DNA from: Lepidostoma basale | Taxonomy: Eukaryota > Arthropoda > Insecta > Trichoptera > Lepidostomatidae | Assembly (NCBI GenBank): GCA_022606425.2 | Contig: JAHDVF020000211.1 | Location: 4,402,001-4,466,000 of the forward strand | Direction of reading: 5' to 3' | DNA length: 64,000 nucleotides | Shown: piece by piece, positions 19,840 through 30,058 of the stretch | Position numbering within the stretch: the first letter of the stretch is position 1 | Layout of the letters: every line of letters starts with the position of its first letter | Translations under genes and position numbers: made by a program | Notes under the pieces: model-generated | Told to the model about the DNA's origin: nothing | Databases searched by the model: none | What the model saw: the letters and a program-made list of their open reading frames with translations, nothing else

Positions 19840-19985
19840 GTGCAAAGTAAAGGGAAAACGACCACAAGGACGGCCACCAAGCCTCTGGTAAGATCAAATC
19901 AGGGCGATGGCTGACTTCTCAATAGCTGCAGCCTGGAGAACTGTGACAGGAACACGTGGCGAGCATGGTGAATGGTTTTTAAATA
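19840..19985 (+). pseudogene. LINE C-terminal remnant
   Basis: Frames give KRPQGRPPSLW, DQIRAMADFSIAAAWRTV and RGEHGEWF, resembling the GRP..RW.DQI....S...A..R..W end of non-LTR ORFs. The family is uncertain. Confidence 0.5.
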
Positions 19986-20900
19986 ACAAGAGAGAGATAT
20001 GCACTAGAAATTTATTTTTGTCACAATTCATATATCTTTTTTTTAATCAACACTTTAAAAAAATCACCACCAGGCGCTGCTGCGCTCGTTTCCATTTTGA
20101 ACGAAGAACGCTCGCGCGGCAACTTTTCTCCATTCATAATTAGCGACTCCGCCGGCAATCTTTTCCATTCTGCCGTACTACACTTTTCTCTTTCTTTCCC
20201 GCCTAATATTTCTCCAGTTTTTCCCGTCGGTCTCCGTCTCCCTCCCCCGCAGCGTTCGCCTTCCATTCTCGTAAATGTTTTTAAACTTAACCGCCTGTTT
20301 ATTGGAGTCTGATTCAAATGAGTTCGTTCTTTTCACGGTCGAAATTATCGCTTGGCGGTCGCTGTCTAAGTGGAACACTTTTGTTTTCCTTCATTTTGTT
20401 TGAATTTCTGTACACCGTCGTTGGTGTTGTCTGTATAATAAATTAACTTAAATTCTTAAGCAAGTACTTAATCGTGGGAACGTAAGTTATTATACACAAT
20501 TATTACAGCTTCATTATTACAAATATTACAAATGTTGCATCCGACTGTAACACGGTGTAAGAAAGCTTAAATTATAAACATTCATAATCCCTGAACAGTG
20601 AAAAAAAGTCTACGTTTAAAAGTTTTTTAATTTCCTTTAATAAATTACCAAAATGTTAACATCTACACAGCTGCAATTTTATGTTATTTATTTATTTTTG
20701 TTCTTGAACCAGTTAAGTAAATTATTGTTAATCATTTATATTGCGTATTTAACTTTTTTAAACTCTTATCTATTATTACATGAATTATTTATAATCAGTT
20801 AACGAATCAACGAATCGTATTCTCGACGATAGTCTAAGAAAATAGGCAGCTAGATCCTTCTGTCTTTATAGGTCTCTGAAGGATCCTCTACAGCCATGCA
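19986..20900. other. Low-repeat island, GC-richer at 20070-20400
   Basis: Unlike its surroundings this stretch is pyrimidine-rich with several CpGs (GAACGCTCGCGCGGC, CTCCGCCGGC) and no repeat relation. Both strands have short open frames without recognisable motifs. Possible regulatory or untranslated sequence. Confidence 0.3.
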
Positions 20901-21069
20901 TGATGTTGAGGAGGCTCGTCTATTATTCCGAATACAAACTTGATCACGTTTATGTATTTTATGTATTTAGTCCTGCAAATGTTAAATATTTTTTATATTA
21001 TTATTGTAAATATGTGTTTTTAAGGATGAATAATAATATGTTTACTTTATTAGCGTAGCAATAATTTTA

Positions 21070-21140
21070 CAGTAATAATATTTACACCTGAGGATTGAGG
21101 TTTCCTTCGAAACTTGTTTTAAAATATTTTTGTTTATAAA
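21070..21140 (+). ncRNA. Hammerhead-like motif with intact boxes
   Basis: CTGAGGA (21088-21094), stem II GAGG/CCTTC with a TTT loop, GAAA, then ACTTGTT. Both core boxes fit CUGANGA and GAAA, but stem I pairing is weak. AT-rich flanks follow. Confidence 0.5.
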
Positions 21141-21246
21141 ATATTGAATAAAAAATGTGAATTTTAACAAAATATTTGTTTTTTGAAATTTCATAAAAGA
21201 AAATGTGTGTAGTTGTCTATTTAATTAAAATTCACAAATGTTTGTG

Positions 21247-21286
21247 TCTTCGACCGGTTTCGGCAGCTAGCTGCCATCTTCTGGTA
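21247..21286 (-). repeat. Near-intact hammerhead (ACCGGT type)
   Basis: Minus strand: CAGAAGA (one change at U4), strong stem II GGCAGCTAGCTGCC, GAAA, palindrome ACCGGT, C, GAAGAC. Stem I pairs only at the first position. Confidence 0.55.
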
Positions 21287-22554
21287 GGTACCTATATAAA
21301 ATTTTGCTAATGTATATTTTAACGGTGTTAAAAATTTTCCTTCCAAATTAACAAAGAAATTCCTCAACGTAAATGTTTTAGGCTTTTATTTACCATTTTA
21401 CTTTTAAAAATGCAGGGAGATTTAAATGTAAGTAACACAAATAAAAATGTTAAGGGTTGCGTGACTTGTTTTCAGAATGATCTTTTCATTTAAGTAAGAT
21501 CACCTCTAAGGAATCTCAACCCTTCCAGGTATCATCACATATAATACAATATTCGCATTATAACATTGGCAGCAAACAAAAGTACATGCACTTCACACAA
21601 ACATGCAACAATCAAATAAACACATGTCCCTCACGAAAACCCAAAGTTTCACCGCTAAATAAAAGTTAAGTCGGACCTAAAACTGTGTGATTTACGACTC
21701 GCCAGCCTCCAGGAATCAAAACACCGCTATTTGTATTGGAAAATTAAACACATTAATGCCAAATAACGAACGAAAGGTTCCCCAAATATTGTCCAACAAT
21801 GGTGACGTAAACAGCGAGTAGGTACCGCGGCGTTACATTGATTTATGGACTGACCATCGGTCATAAACAACGATTTTCTTTCTATCCCCTGCGTCGCTTC
21901 TATGGGCGTGCGTTCCAAATTTAAAAATAAAAGTGTGCCGGATTTGGGTAATGTTATTTTTTATTTAAAAGCAGTTATAAAGAATCGGCACGGGTGCATT
22001 GTTCGCGCAAGGAGTTTTACCGGTTATTTTGTTCGCGAAAAACGGGTTATGGGGGATTTAAATATTTATTAAATAAAAATTGCTTTCACACCATGAGCGG
22101 TCGCACTTTGGTGACCTCGGCAATTTTCGATTGAGTTAAATTAGTCAATTATTATGGTGAAAACGGGTATTCTTGCGCAACGGTGACTTCGATAATTTCA
22201 TAAACATTCAATTGCGTTTTCTCTCCCTTCTAATAAGGGTAAAAAATAAATCACTTATATTCTTAAATATGTAATTTTAAATAGATTAATATTTTATTAA
22301 TTCTTTGGTGACAGTATTTCGGTTATATGAATTTCTCTGTAGAATATTCGTATGCGAGAATTTCAGCTGCCGTCGGCAACAGAATATTCTGGGAGTATTA
22401 CCGTCGGTACCTAACCATTCAACGAAGTGTTTCAATATTTTAATCAGAATTATATAATTTCTTCTAAATTCGCCATACTTTGTGTTGTAGATGCTTTATT
22501 TCTCTTTTTCTTTTTTATATGTATTTGTATACCTATACAACACTTACATTTAAA
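21287..22554. other. Low-repeat island at 21590-22240
   Basis: Balanced composition, no repeats and no coding motifs. The imperfect palindrome TGACCATCGGTCA near 21850 is the only local structure noticed. Confidence 0.3.
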
Positions 22555-23010
22555 AAAAAAATTACATATACATATAATACATGTTTCGGACAACCAGTCC
22601 TTCAGTGATAAATATTATAAAGATACATATTTAAAATATTATAAAATTGTTTACATGATCTGACAGATGCTATAAAAAATTATTTTGGAACGTTTATGCT
22701 TTTGTAATAACAAATATTATAAGAAAATTTTATAAATAATCAAATAAATTAAACGTCAAGTCCAATCATTGATTTATTTCCTTTGTTGTAAGTAATTATC
22801 TGAACCGGAATAAGATCATTAAATTATTATTTTAAATTTTAAATTGAATCACAATATTTGTTATAACAAAAGTATAAACGTTGGAAAATAAGTCTTTATA
22901 ACATCTTTCAGATCATGTAAACAAATTTATAATATTTTTAATGTGTATCTTTATAATATGTATCACTGAAGAAGGACTGGTTGTCCGAAACATGTCTATG
23001 TAATTTTTTT
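22555..23010. repeat. Foldback element with a hammerhead motif in each arm
   Basis: The left arm (22555-22665) and right arm (22905-23010) are inverted copies: each has TTTATAATATTT words, the ACATGT..GGACTGGTTGTCC block and the ATGATCTGA word. The right arm carries CTGAAGA (22966-22972), stem II GGAC/GTCC, GAAA, ACATGT, C. The left arm lacks three bases in the CTGANGA box. Confidence 0.65.
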
Positions 23011-23039
23011 TTTTTTTATAATCACAACATTTATTTTGT

Positions 23040-23115
23040 ATATACAACAGCGACAGATTTCAGATCTAAACTGAAAACCCATCTTTTTCATATTTCATAC
23101 CCAATTTAAACATTT
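23040..23115 (+). pseudogene. Short CR1-like LINE C-terminus
   Basis: The frame reads TATDFRSKLKTHLFHISYP, the FRSRLKTHLF end seen at 31194-31478. Very short. Confidence 0.4.
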
Positions 23116-23750
23116 ATACTTTGTTCTACTATACCTTTTAACTGATCACGAAAATTTAGATTTTTAGATTTAAAACACGTCTTAATGCGCCCTTGAGGTG
23201 ATTACATCACAAAAACGGCGCTTTAAAAGTTAGCATATTATTATTATTATAAAAAAGAAAATGAGAAATTAAAAATATTTAAATATTTAAAATTTCGTTT
23301 GAAATCCATTCTTCGCATATTTATCTCAGATACATAATGCATATTTTATATTCAATTTCGTTGGCCTAAAACGCATCCAAACGCACGCCGCAGCTGATAA
23401 CCGACGCAGTTGCACTATTTTGCATAACCAAAAGGTCTGTAGGTACCGACCCGTCAAAATTGCACCGAAATTTGCATACGTGCCTAGATTTTTATTGTTA
23501 CTTTCGCGAACGGGTAGATTCAGGTAGATTCTTAGTTGATACAATGAATGAGCGATCCTTTTTTATGAAGTCCTAGATTAAACCGTGCCATCTGCTCGCA
23601 TTTGCATTCCCAAATGCTCCACATATAATCGCAATCCAGGTGTATTGTAACAGCGCTGATATTTTTATTAATATGGTTTGAAGTGGATAAACCAATGATG
23701 TAACGTCATTCAGGTTTCAATTGCAAAAAAAAAACATTTAAAAATCATGA
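23116..23750. other. Low-repeat island at 23330-23660
   Basis: Balanced composition with CpGs (AAACGCACGCCGCAGC) and no repeat relation. No exon with support. Confidence 0.3.
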
Positions 23751-23751
23751 A

Positions 23752-23832
23752 ATTGAATTACCAACTCTGTTTTTATTCCAATTTTATTCCATATACAAGT
23801 GGAATAAAAACAGCATTGTTAATTCAATTCCA
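23752..23832. repeat. Small inverted repeat
   Basis: ATTGAATTACCAACTCTG followed by TTTTTATTCC is mirrored by GGAATAAAAACAGCATTG and TTAATTCAAT. The arms are about 28 bp around a short loop. Confidence 0.5.
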
Positions 23833-23840
23833 ATGTTTAC

Positions 23841-24132
23841 CATCCTAAGTATTTGAACGTATGTGATACGTTCACTGTGACTGTACCATTCTGCGCTATC
23901 CCGTATCACGTACGCGCTCGAGAAAATGTAATGTATCTAAAATGTAGAAACTGTAAGGGATACGCGCGTGTGCCAACGACACTCGAGTACAAGTCTTCAA
24001 AAACATGATAGTTTTACAAGGTGCAGGCGAAGTGTGCGGCTGAGTATTTGACGTTTCGTAATTTAAAAAAATAAAATTAATATATAATTGAATTTCATTA
24101 ATAAAAAACCTGTTTTTTTGCACGTAGGGCGG
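23841..24132 (+). mobile_element. TTAA-flanked MITE, copy 2
   Basis: It runs from CATCCTAAG to GGGCGG, with TTAA at 24133-24136 and a decayed TTAC on the left. It is opposite in orientation to the copy at 591-895, sharing GTGTGCCAACGACAC and GATAGTTTTACAAGG. Confidence 0.65.
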
Positions 24133-24234
24133 TTAATACAATTTAATTCCACACACTAAACGCATTCACCATCAATAAAATAATAAAAATCTCTCATCTC
24201 TATCAAAAAGAGCGATATATAAATAAATATACAT

Positions 24235-24575
24235 CTTCCTCAGCCTATTCCCGTCCACTCCTGGACGAAGGCCGCCTCAATTCGCTCTCATGTCACTCTG
24301 TCCTGTGCAGACTGCATCCAAGTTATTCCGACGTATCTGTTCAGATCATCCTTCCACCGTAGTTGCGGTCGCCCTGCACTTCTCTTTGCCGTCCACGGTC
24401 TCCAAGTCAGCAGTCTTCTTGTCCACTTTTTGTCTAAGCTTCTGGCTACGTGACCTGCCCATTGCCATTTTAGATTCGCCACCCGGTGGATAATGTCAGT
24501 GACCTTTGTTTTTTCTCTCACCGTATCGTTTCTGACTCTGTCTCTTAGGCTTATTCCTAACATGGCTCTTGTATA
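24235..24575 (-). pseudogene. LINE family B C-terminus (minus)
   Basis: The open frame encodes MLGISLRDRVRNDTVREKTK, LKWQWAGHVARSLDKKW and GRPQLRWKDDLNRYVG. It is close to 13655-14035 and truncated at the 5' side. Confidence 0.7.
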
Positions 24576-24714
24576 TGCTACATATTTAGGTATATTTCAA
24601 ATCTAATTTCCAAGAGCAGCATTACGAGTTTTCATTTTTAATTCAAATAACTTTAAAAATATTTTTCAAATGAACAAATTATAAAGAAATAATGATAAAG
24701 ATATTATAATATAT
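24576..24714. other. AT-rich spacer
   Basis: Nothing supported. Confidence 0.3.
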
Positions 24715-24910
24715 CTAAACGACGTAAACAGATATATAAATACAGGAAGACCGAGGAAAACGTGGTGCGACCAAAACTATCAAATTTTTAATGTCGGCCT
24801 GTGAGGAGTCGGAGACACCGACATGCGTGCATGATACGATACATAAATGTAGAGGAAGCGAGAGAAGTATGTCAGGAAAGAACAGCCTGGCGTTCTATTA
24901 TCTCTCTTCT
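24715..24910 (+). mobile_element. LINE family A 3' fragment
   Basis: AGGAAGACCGAGGAAAACGT, then GAGGAGTCGGAGACACCGAC and GAGGAAGCGAGAGAAGTATG, as in the other copies. The tail is lost. Confidence 0.6.
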
Positions 24911-25200
24911 ATGTACCAGTCGAGTGCACTCGTGATGCGGATACATCAAGGATATGTTAAAAGCTTTTAGATAAACTAGACAAATCACGTTCAACTTAAA
25001 GCTCTACAAAGCTTATCATTTACCTACTGCAGAATTATGAGAAAAAAAATTCACAATTTTTTTTTATTAAAACTGTTGTTTTCTGAATTTGCATTTAAAT
25101 AAAAAGATTTTAAAAATAATGTCTACATTATTTATAGCATAAATTTGGTCATGATACAAATATATTTGATTTTGTAAGGAGAATTTTAAACAAGAGTGAC
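24911..25200. other. AT-rich spacer
   Basis: Nothing supported. Confidence 0.3.
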
Positions 25201-25204
25201 AATA

Positions 25205-25483
25205 GCTACGACTACCACACCGAAGTTATCGGGTTCGATTCCCGGCGAAGGCAGTGTGATTGTCATACTGTATTTGGTCTGGCGTAGAATTCACGTGCCA
25301 GTAAAATGGCGATAGATTAGCTACTTATTATGTCATGAGAATCAATGGTTTAAAAAGTTGTATACAATAATTGGGTTCAATTAGCCTACTGTATAAAAGT
25401 GTGCAAAGCAAATGGAAACTACCACATTAAAGATCTAGTGGCATCCCAAGAACCAGCCAAAATGTTATACTTTGCTGCAAACG
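25205..25483 (+). mobile_element. tRNA-derived SINE, copy 1
   Basis: The B box is GGGTTCGATTCCC at 25233. The body follows with GTAGAATTCACGTG, AAAATGGCGATAGATTAGCT and CAATTGGGTTCAA, and the 3' region AAACTACCACATTAAAGA leads to CTTTGCTGCAAACGACC. The A-box end is decayed. It is followed directly by a second copy. Confidence 0.75.
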
Positions 25484-25690
25484 ACCTTCGTGGCCGAGTG
25501 GTAAGTGCATTGAGTGCCACCCCGAAGGTTCCGGGTTCGATTCCCGGCGAGGGCAGTGTGATTGTCACACTGTCTTCTTTGGTCTGGTGTAGAATTCACG
25601 TGACAATAAAATGGCGATAGATTAGCTACCTATCACATGTCACGAGAATCACTATGATAGCTATAATACCCTTTACATCGATTTGGGCTC
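25484..25690 (+). mobile_element. tRNA-derived SINE, copy 2 (best tRNA head)
   Basis: A box GTGGCCGAGTGGTAAGTGC (25491) and B box GGTTCCGGGTTCGATTCCC (25529) form an internal RNA polymerase III promoter. The same body as copy 1 follows. The 3' part is lost after TCACTATGATAGCTA. Confidence 0.8.
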
Positions 25691-26199
25691 ATGCTGTCAT
25701 GATGTAAAGAGCGATTCAACAAAATAATAATAATAATTATATTATAATAAAACCAATCCATTGAATTGAAATTATCAAAGAAATTTTTACTTAATAAATG
25801 ATAAAATTTGTTTCGTCAGTTATGTGTTCATAATTTTAAGAAGTTTTATTTGTACGCATATTGATAATAATTTCTCGGATGTTCACATCAGAGGATGGCA
25901 TCTTCACACCTTAAATTATCTTAATAAAGTACTTGGATCCTCTCACCACAACATCTCCAGGTGACAGATAAAAATAAATGTTTTGAAGGGTAGCTCCGAA
26001 TACAGATACGATGATACAAAAGAAAGGTGTTCTCAGCCTCTGTAGAATAAATGAGACGAATAATGCAATAAAACACGAGTACCAACTGATCCAGATAAAT
26101 ATCTTCACCTCTTTAAGGGTTCAAAAAGGTAGGTACTTAGATATATGCTTCTAATTGTAATCTTTTAAAACTGTAATGAAAAATGTATGTCCTTTTTAT
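25691..26199. other. AT-rich, nothing supported
   Basis: Short minus-strand open frame at 25911-26108 without recognisable motifs. Confidence 0.3.
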
Positions 26200-26280
26200 T
26201 TAGTTTCAATCCAAGGGATTGGCTTGCAGCCAAGTTTATTGATATCCTTGCTGGTTTTTGGGATGCCACGTGAGCCTTTT
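26200..26280 (-). mobile_element. SINE 3' end (minus)
   Basis: The complement has AAACTTGGCTGCAAGCCAAT and CCCTTGGATTGAAAC, the 3' tail of the SINE at 33817-34125. Confidence 0.55.
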
Positions 26281-26439
26281 AATATTCTGTACTAATTAAT
26301 TACTCGAATTTGTTCAAAAAAAATTCTTTACTTTACAAAACTCAAATAATTTTATTTTTAGGTAAGTAGCTACCATACTACCAATTAAATACGCCCTGAA
26401 TATCTACCCTGCACCAAATAATCATATCAAATCAAATCA

Positions 26440-26720
26440 GTTTATTAACTCAAAATACATTACAAACAGCGAAATGTTTAAGGCATCTATTGAGTACAGG
26501 TAAAATATTATAAAAATACAACATAATACCAAAAAAGCATTAGAGATGGTTCGACATTAGGCCGACAAGATACTTTCTAGAGTATTTGTCCCCTGAACGT
26601 ACCTTCACTAATATGAAAGTCGTCGATCTCCGAGGAGACTTGCTCTTCCCACCGGTGTCACTAGAGGCAGGTTGGTTCTGGTGGCCGGTAGGTAAAACAA
26701 TCTGGGCTGTCGCTGTCGGA
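26440..26720 (-). mobile_element. LINE family E 3' end (minus)
   Basis: It matches the reverse of 1850-2160: AATCAAATCAGTTTATTAAC, GTACAGGTAAAATATTA, CGTACCTTCACTAATATG and CTCTTCCCACCGGTGTCAC. Confidence 0.65.
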
Positions 26721-27074
26721 GAAATCTATCAGGGACAAAAAGACTAACACCCTCTAGCACGGCTGAGTTCTCATAATAACTCACTTTGTTTCAAATTCGC
26801 GTTTCAAATATTTTTCTTTTTCTGTAAATACCAAAACTTTTTTCTTTTCTTTTTTTAATGAGTAGCTACCGTGCTGCATATTGAGTATGCGCTACATTCC
26901 TACTCAGATCCTATTAATAAATCAAGATAGTTTCAAATTCCTTTTTCGAATATTATTTCATCTTCACCCTTTGAAACATTCAAATATATTTTTGATTTTA
27001 GATAAACTTAAGGCGTTAACACTGTGAAATTTCATAATGACGAATTTTTATGAATTAAAATACTGTTTTTTCCA

Positions 27075-27135
27075 CTTTTGAGTTTATTTTTCTCGACATT
27101 TTTCGAAAGCTTACATGGGACATCGGGAGAACGAT
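27075..27135 (-). repeat. Hammerhead-like repeat with strong stem I
   Basis: Minus strand: GTTCTC, CCGATGT box, weak stem II, GAAAAATGT, C, GAGAAA pairing with the first strand. The downstream AAACTCAAAAGTGGAAAAAA is also found at 55365. A foldback of the same region lies at 27215-27290. Confidence 0.45.
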
Positions 27136-27399
27136 ATAAACTAACCAAAATTATTACAAACTGAGTGCAAAAACCTATAATTATATATAACATATGTTTT
27201 TATGAATTAAGACACTTTTTTTTCCACTTTCAGAAAAATATACTCAAAAGTGGAAAAAATAGTGGTTTAATTCATAAAAATTCGGCATTCAAATATATAT
27301 TTTTCTTTTTTTAATAAGTAGCTACCACGCTATCAATTAAATACGCGCTGGGTACCTACGCACTGAATCAAAAATAACCAGCGGTCAACATTTGAATAT

Positions 27400-27650
27400 C
27401 AACATTCAACTTGCATTAAAAAATTTGCAACCCTTTGAAGCGTCCATCTTTTTCCATTTTGAAAACAATCAAAATAAACCGGCAGATGTGTCCGGCAGGT
27501 AAATGGGGAATGGATTTCACAATGGAGCGCGGCCCTTCCGAATTGCGAATTTGTTTTGCCATAATTAATGGAAGGGCACGGACAGAAATCGTCATTTTGG
27601 CACAAGACTTTGTCTTCGGAGCAACTTTCAAAACCGTTTTTACTTTTTTT
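27400..27650. other. Low-repeat island
   Basis: Balanced sequence with homeodomain-type words (CCATAATTAATGG near 27560), unrelated to repeats. The 122-codon frame over it is not supported as coding. Confidence 0.35.
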
Positions 27651-27689
27651 AAAAGTTTATGTTTAAATTCAGAGCGTTATGTGGAGATG

Positions 27690-27845
27690 ACCAAAAGGTT
27701 GACATTTGGGCGACATAACTATTCTTCATCCACTCTGCAACTGAATGGTGCGAATGTTGAAATGGTCGACCAATTTAAATATCTTGGCAGCGTTATCACT
27801 TAAACGCTTGACCCGGACATTGAAATAAAATGCAGTGTTCAAGTT
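27690..27845 (+). pseudogene. LINE RT fragment
   Basis: The plus frame reads NGANVEMVDQFKYLGSVIT, then a stop, then LDPDIEIKC. F-(K/V)-YLG-S is the conserved segment just after the RT palm. It is the tip of another non-LTR copy. Confidence 0.55.
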
Positions 27846-27934
27846 TTTTTTTGTAAGGTCACAACATTTTGTATCTTGAACCTTATGTAAAGCTCCATAT
27901 TTAATAATTAATATTAATAAAGTTATCTGTTTTA

Positions 27935-28180
27935 TAGAAGAAGATGGTTTGGACACATGGAAAGAATGAATAAATAAAGAATTTTTTAATATATAAGCGA
28001 TGTAAATGGAACTATGAATAGAGGAAGACCGAGGAAAACGTGGCACGATCAATTAAATCAAAATTGAATTGAACAAATATTGATTCAGAGAAATCGACGA
28101 TATATGAAAGTAAGAGAAGTATGTCAGGAAAGAAAAGTGAGGTAGTCCATGAGACGGCGCGGCGTGATCGTTAGTTATTT
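27935..28180 (+). mobile_element. LINE family A fragment
   Basis: GATGGTTTGGACACATGGAA, AGGAAGACCGAGGAAAACGT and GAGACGGCGCGGCGTGAT in family order, with deletions. Confidence 0.6.
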
Positions 28181-28459
28181 TTTTAGAAGTTAAATTATAT
28201 ATTGTGAGAATGACATGTTTCGCTTTGCTACGGCGCGGCGTTAATAAATTGTACATTAGTAAAAATCGTTAATGTCATATTTCATAATGTTTAAGCAAGT
28301 CAAAACATGTGAGTCCCTTAAAATGTAATAATAATTGTAGAAAATATACGTTTTTATTTATATTAAAAGTTCACAAAAGTTTTTTTGTGGGAATGTATAA
28401 TATTAATATGATTCAATAGGTTTTTTTTTTGTATTGCATGTGAATATAATAGTTAATAA
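28181..28459. other. AT-rich; one hammerhead-like scrap
   Basis: GAATGACATGTTTCGC at 28207 is the 3' half of the TTGATAA subfamily on the minus strand. Nothing else. Confidence 0.3.
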
Positions 28460-28464
28460 TAATT

Positions 28465-28695
28465 CAGAAACTGAAGTGGAAATGTGCAGGACACATCGCC
28501 AGACAGGGAACACATAGATGGGCACTTAGAATCTTGATGTGGAAACCATCTGGAAGAAAAAAGAGGCATCGGCAGGGGAAAAAGATTAATGAGATTCGTG
28601 CAGGATAGAGGAAAATGGAGAGTGTTTGAAGACGCCTACATCCAGCAATTGAGAGATAGCTAAGAAGAATAAGATGAAGAAGAAGGCACAGGCAA
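28465..28695 (+). pseudogene. LINE family B C-terminus
   Basis: Frames give KWKCAGHIARQGTHRWALRI and then RRLHPAIER, as in 4640-4900, followed by a GAAGAATAAGATGAAGAAG tail. Frameshifted. Confidence 0.6.
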
Positions 28696-28894
28696 TTTAA
28701 AAACATGTGCTTATTTCGTACAATACTGCATGAAATACAGTATTAATTGTGTTTAATCAGATACAATGCAGAATAATTTTTTCACGGCATTCCCGATTTT
28801 TATAATGGTATGTAAATATTCTTATTTTTACAACTACTTTTACACAACACTTGAATTACTATAACATACATAGAATGCTTATTATATAAACTGT

Positions 28895-29010
28895 AGGGGA
28901 ACGTCCAACCCCCGTCCATTGCAGGGGTCACCCCGGTCAGGGGCGGGTCACTGGGGGTCAGAAGGACCCTTCTTCCACCCCTAAATCTTCGGGGAGTGAC
29001 CCCACACCGC
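28895..29010. other. GC-rich island with repeated GGTCA words
   Basis: Within about 110 bp, GGGGTCAC, CGGTCAGG, GGGTCACT and GGGTCAGA occur on the plus strand and AGTGACCC on the other, in an otherwise AT-rich region. No coding frame. Confidence 0.4.
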
Positions 29011-29029
29011 ACACGACACAACAGTATTC

Positions 29030-29460
29030 AGGGAAATATTAAATTGACTGGAAATAACTTGCAAGGAATTATTATTCTTAAGGTGATACATAATAATACA
29101 TTTGTAGTTTATATTAATAAAATCAATATTTATTGGATACTGTATAATTCATCTGTTAATTCATATCTATTGAAGTAGTTTGGTATCTATGGCTCTATCA
29201 TAACGTTTTGTTTTAAGCCAAGAGAGTTATTCGAGAAATCTTGAAGGGTAGATAGCTTCAACATAGATTGTTTTATTGCAGGATATGCAAAACAAATAGC
29301 GGGAAGGGAAATATAATTATAAATTGAATGAAAAAGTCGAAATAATAATATACATACGAGTATTTATAGTAATACTAATTGTATGTAATTAAATACATAT
29401 AATGTTTAATGTTTCTTTTAATATATACTTTGTATACAACACACACTTTATTTAAAAATA
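29030..29460. other. AT-rich, nothing supported
   Basis: No feature recognised. Confidence 0.3.
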
Positions 29461-29471
29461 TATAAATTAAA

Positions 29472-29512
29472 AACCAAACATGTTTCGAACACAGAAGCCC
29501 TTCATCAGTAAT
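29472..29512 (-). ncRNA. Hammerhead ribozyme motif (ACATGT type)
   Basis: Minus strand: TTA, CTGATGA (29508-29502), a G-U rich stem II GGGCTTCTGTGTTC, GAAA, palindrome ACATGT, T, TGGT, giving a four-pair stem I with two wobbles. Both core boxes are intact. Confidence 0.6.
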
Positions 29513-29561
29513 ATTATATAAATATTAAAATTAAAAAAAAATTTACTTCACAAATGTGAGC

Positions 29562-29593
29562 AGTTTTGACAGATTTTAATATCTGTCAAAACT
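29562..29593. repeat. 13-bp perfect hairpin
   Basis: AGTTTTGACAGAT and its complement ATCTGTCAAAACT flank a six-base loop. It sits between two hammerhead units. Confidence 0.6.
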
Positions 29594-29659
29594 ATTTATC
29601 TTTTTCTTGTTTAGATACTTTGTATATTAAACAATTATATTTAAAAAATATAAAATTAC

Positions 29660-29690
29660 ATAGACATGTTTCGGACAGTCCTTCTTCAGT
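29660..29690 (-). ncRNA. Hammerhead ribozyme motif (ACATGT type)
   Basis: Minus strand: CTGAAGA (29689-29683), stem II GGACTGTCC, GAAA, palindrome ACATGT, C. Stem I pairs for two bases only. Confidence 0.55.
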
Positions 29691-29743
29691 AAAAACACAT
29701 TTTTTTAATATTATTTTTTATAATATTTTTTTTAAATGTACCT

Positions 29744-29780
29744 TTACTGAAGAAGTACTGTTTGTCCGAAACATGTAAAT
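29744..29780 (+). ncRNA. Hammerhead ribozyme motif, inverted partner
   Basis: CTGAAGA (29747-29753), stem II GTACTGTTTGTCC with one mismatch, GAAA (29768-29771), ACATGT, A. It faces the unit at 29660-29690. Confidence 0.5.
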
Positions 29781-29782
29781 AG

Positions 29783-29980
29783 AAGAAATTCTGTGACCAC
29801 ATTCGTGAAAAAAATAGATGTATTCATTATTTAATTTTAAAAACATATAAAAACAAGTACATTACACACTACTGACTTCTATAACACTATACAAAACATC
29901 ACATAATACCATACACAAAATAACACGGATTGAATTTGATTTATTTGCAAATTTTGATCGGAGAATTGTAGATTTATTAT
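29783..29980. other. AT-rich spacer
   Basis: Nothing supported. Confidence 0.3.
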
Positions 29981-29984
29981 GCTG

Positions 29985-30058
29985 ATTGTCGCGGTGGAGC
30001 TCTCGCAGAAGTCTTGAGGAGCCCCAGGGCTCCGCGGAGCACACTTTGAGAACCACCT
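29985..30058. mobile_element. hAT-like terminal sequence
   Basis: It ends GCACACTTTGAGAACCACCTG. Read from the end this is CAGGTGGTTCTCAAAGTG, a typical hAT terminal repeat, with an internal GGCTCCGCGGAGC palindrome. The other end was not found. Confidence 0.45.

Larger units (their letters stand above)
26340..27375 (+). repeat. Three spaced copies of a ~70-bp unit
   Basis: AAGTAGCTACCATACTACC at 26364, GAGTAGCTACCGTGCTGC at 26861 and AAGTAGCTACCACGCTATC at 27311 are each followed by AT(T/G)..ATACGC(C/G)CTG-like sequence. They are separated by LINE and hammerhead-type insertions. Confidence 0.5.

Noticed and set aside
20021..20317. Overlapping frames on both strands at 20020-20380
   Set aside because: Low-complexity R/G/E-rich translation of a pyrimidine-rich strand; no motif.
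25484..25560. Possible functional tRNA gene
   Set aside because: A and B boxes are present, but the sequence runs on into a SINE body shared by several copies and acceptor-stem pairing was not found.
27435..27803. 122-codon plus-strand frame
   Set aside because: Its left part shows no protein motif and its right part is a LINE fragment (FKYLGSVIT); the two are joined by chance.
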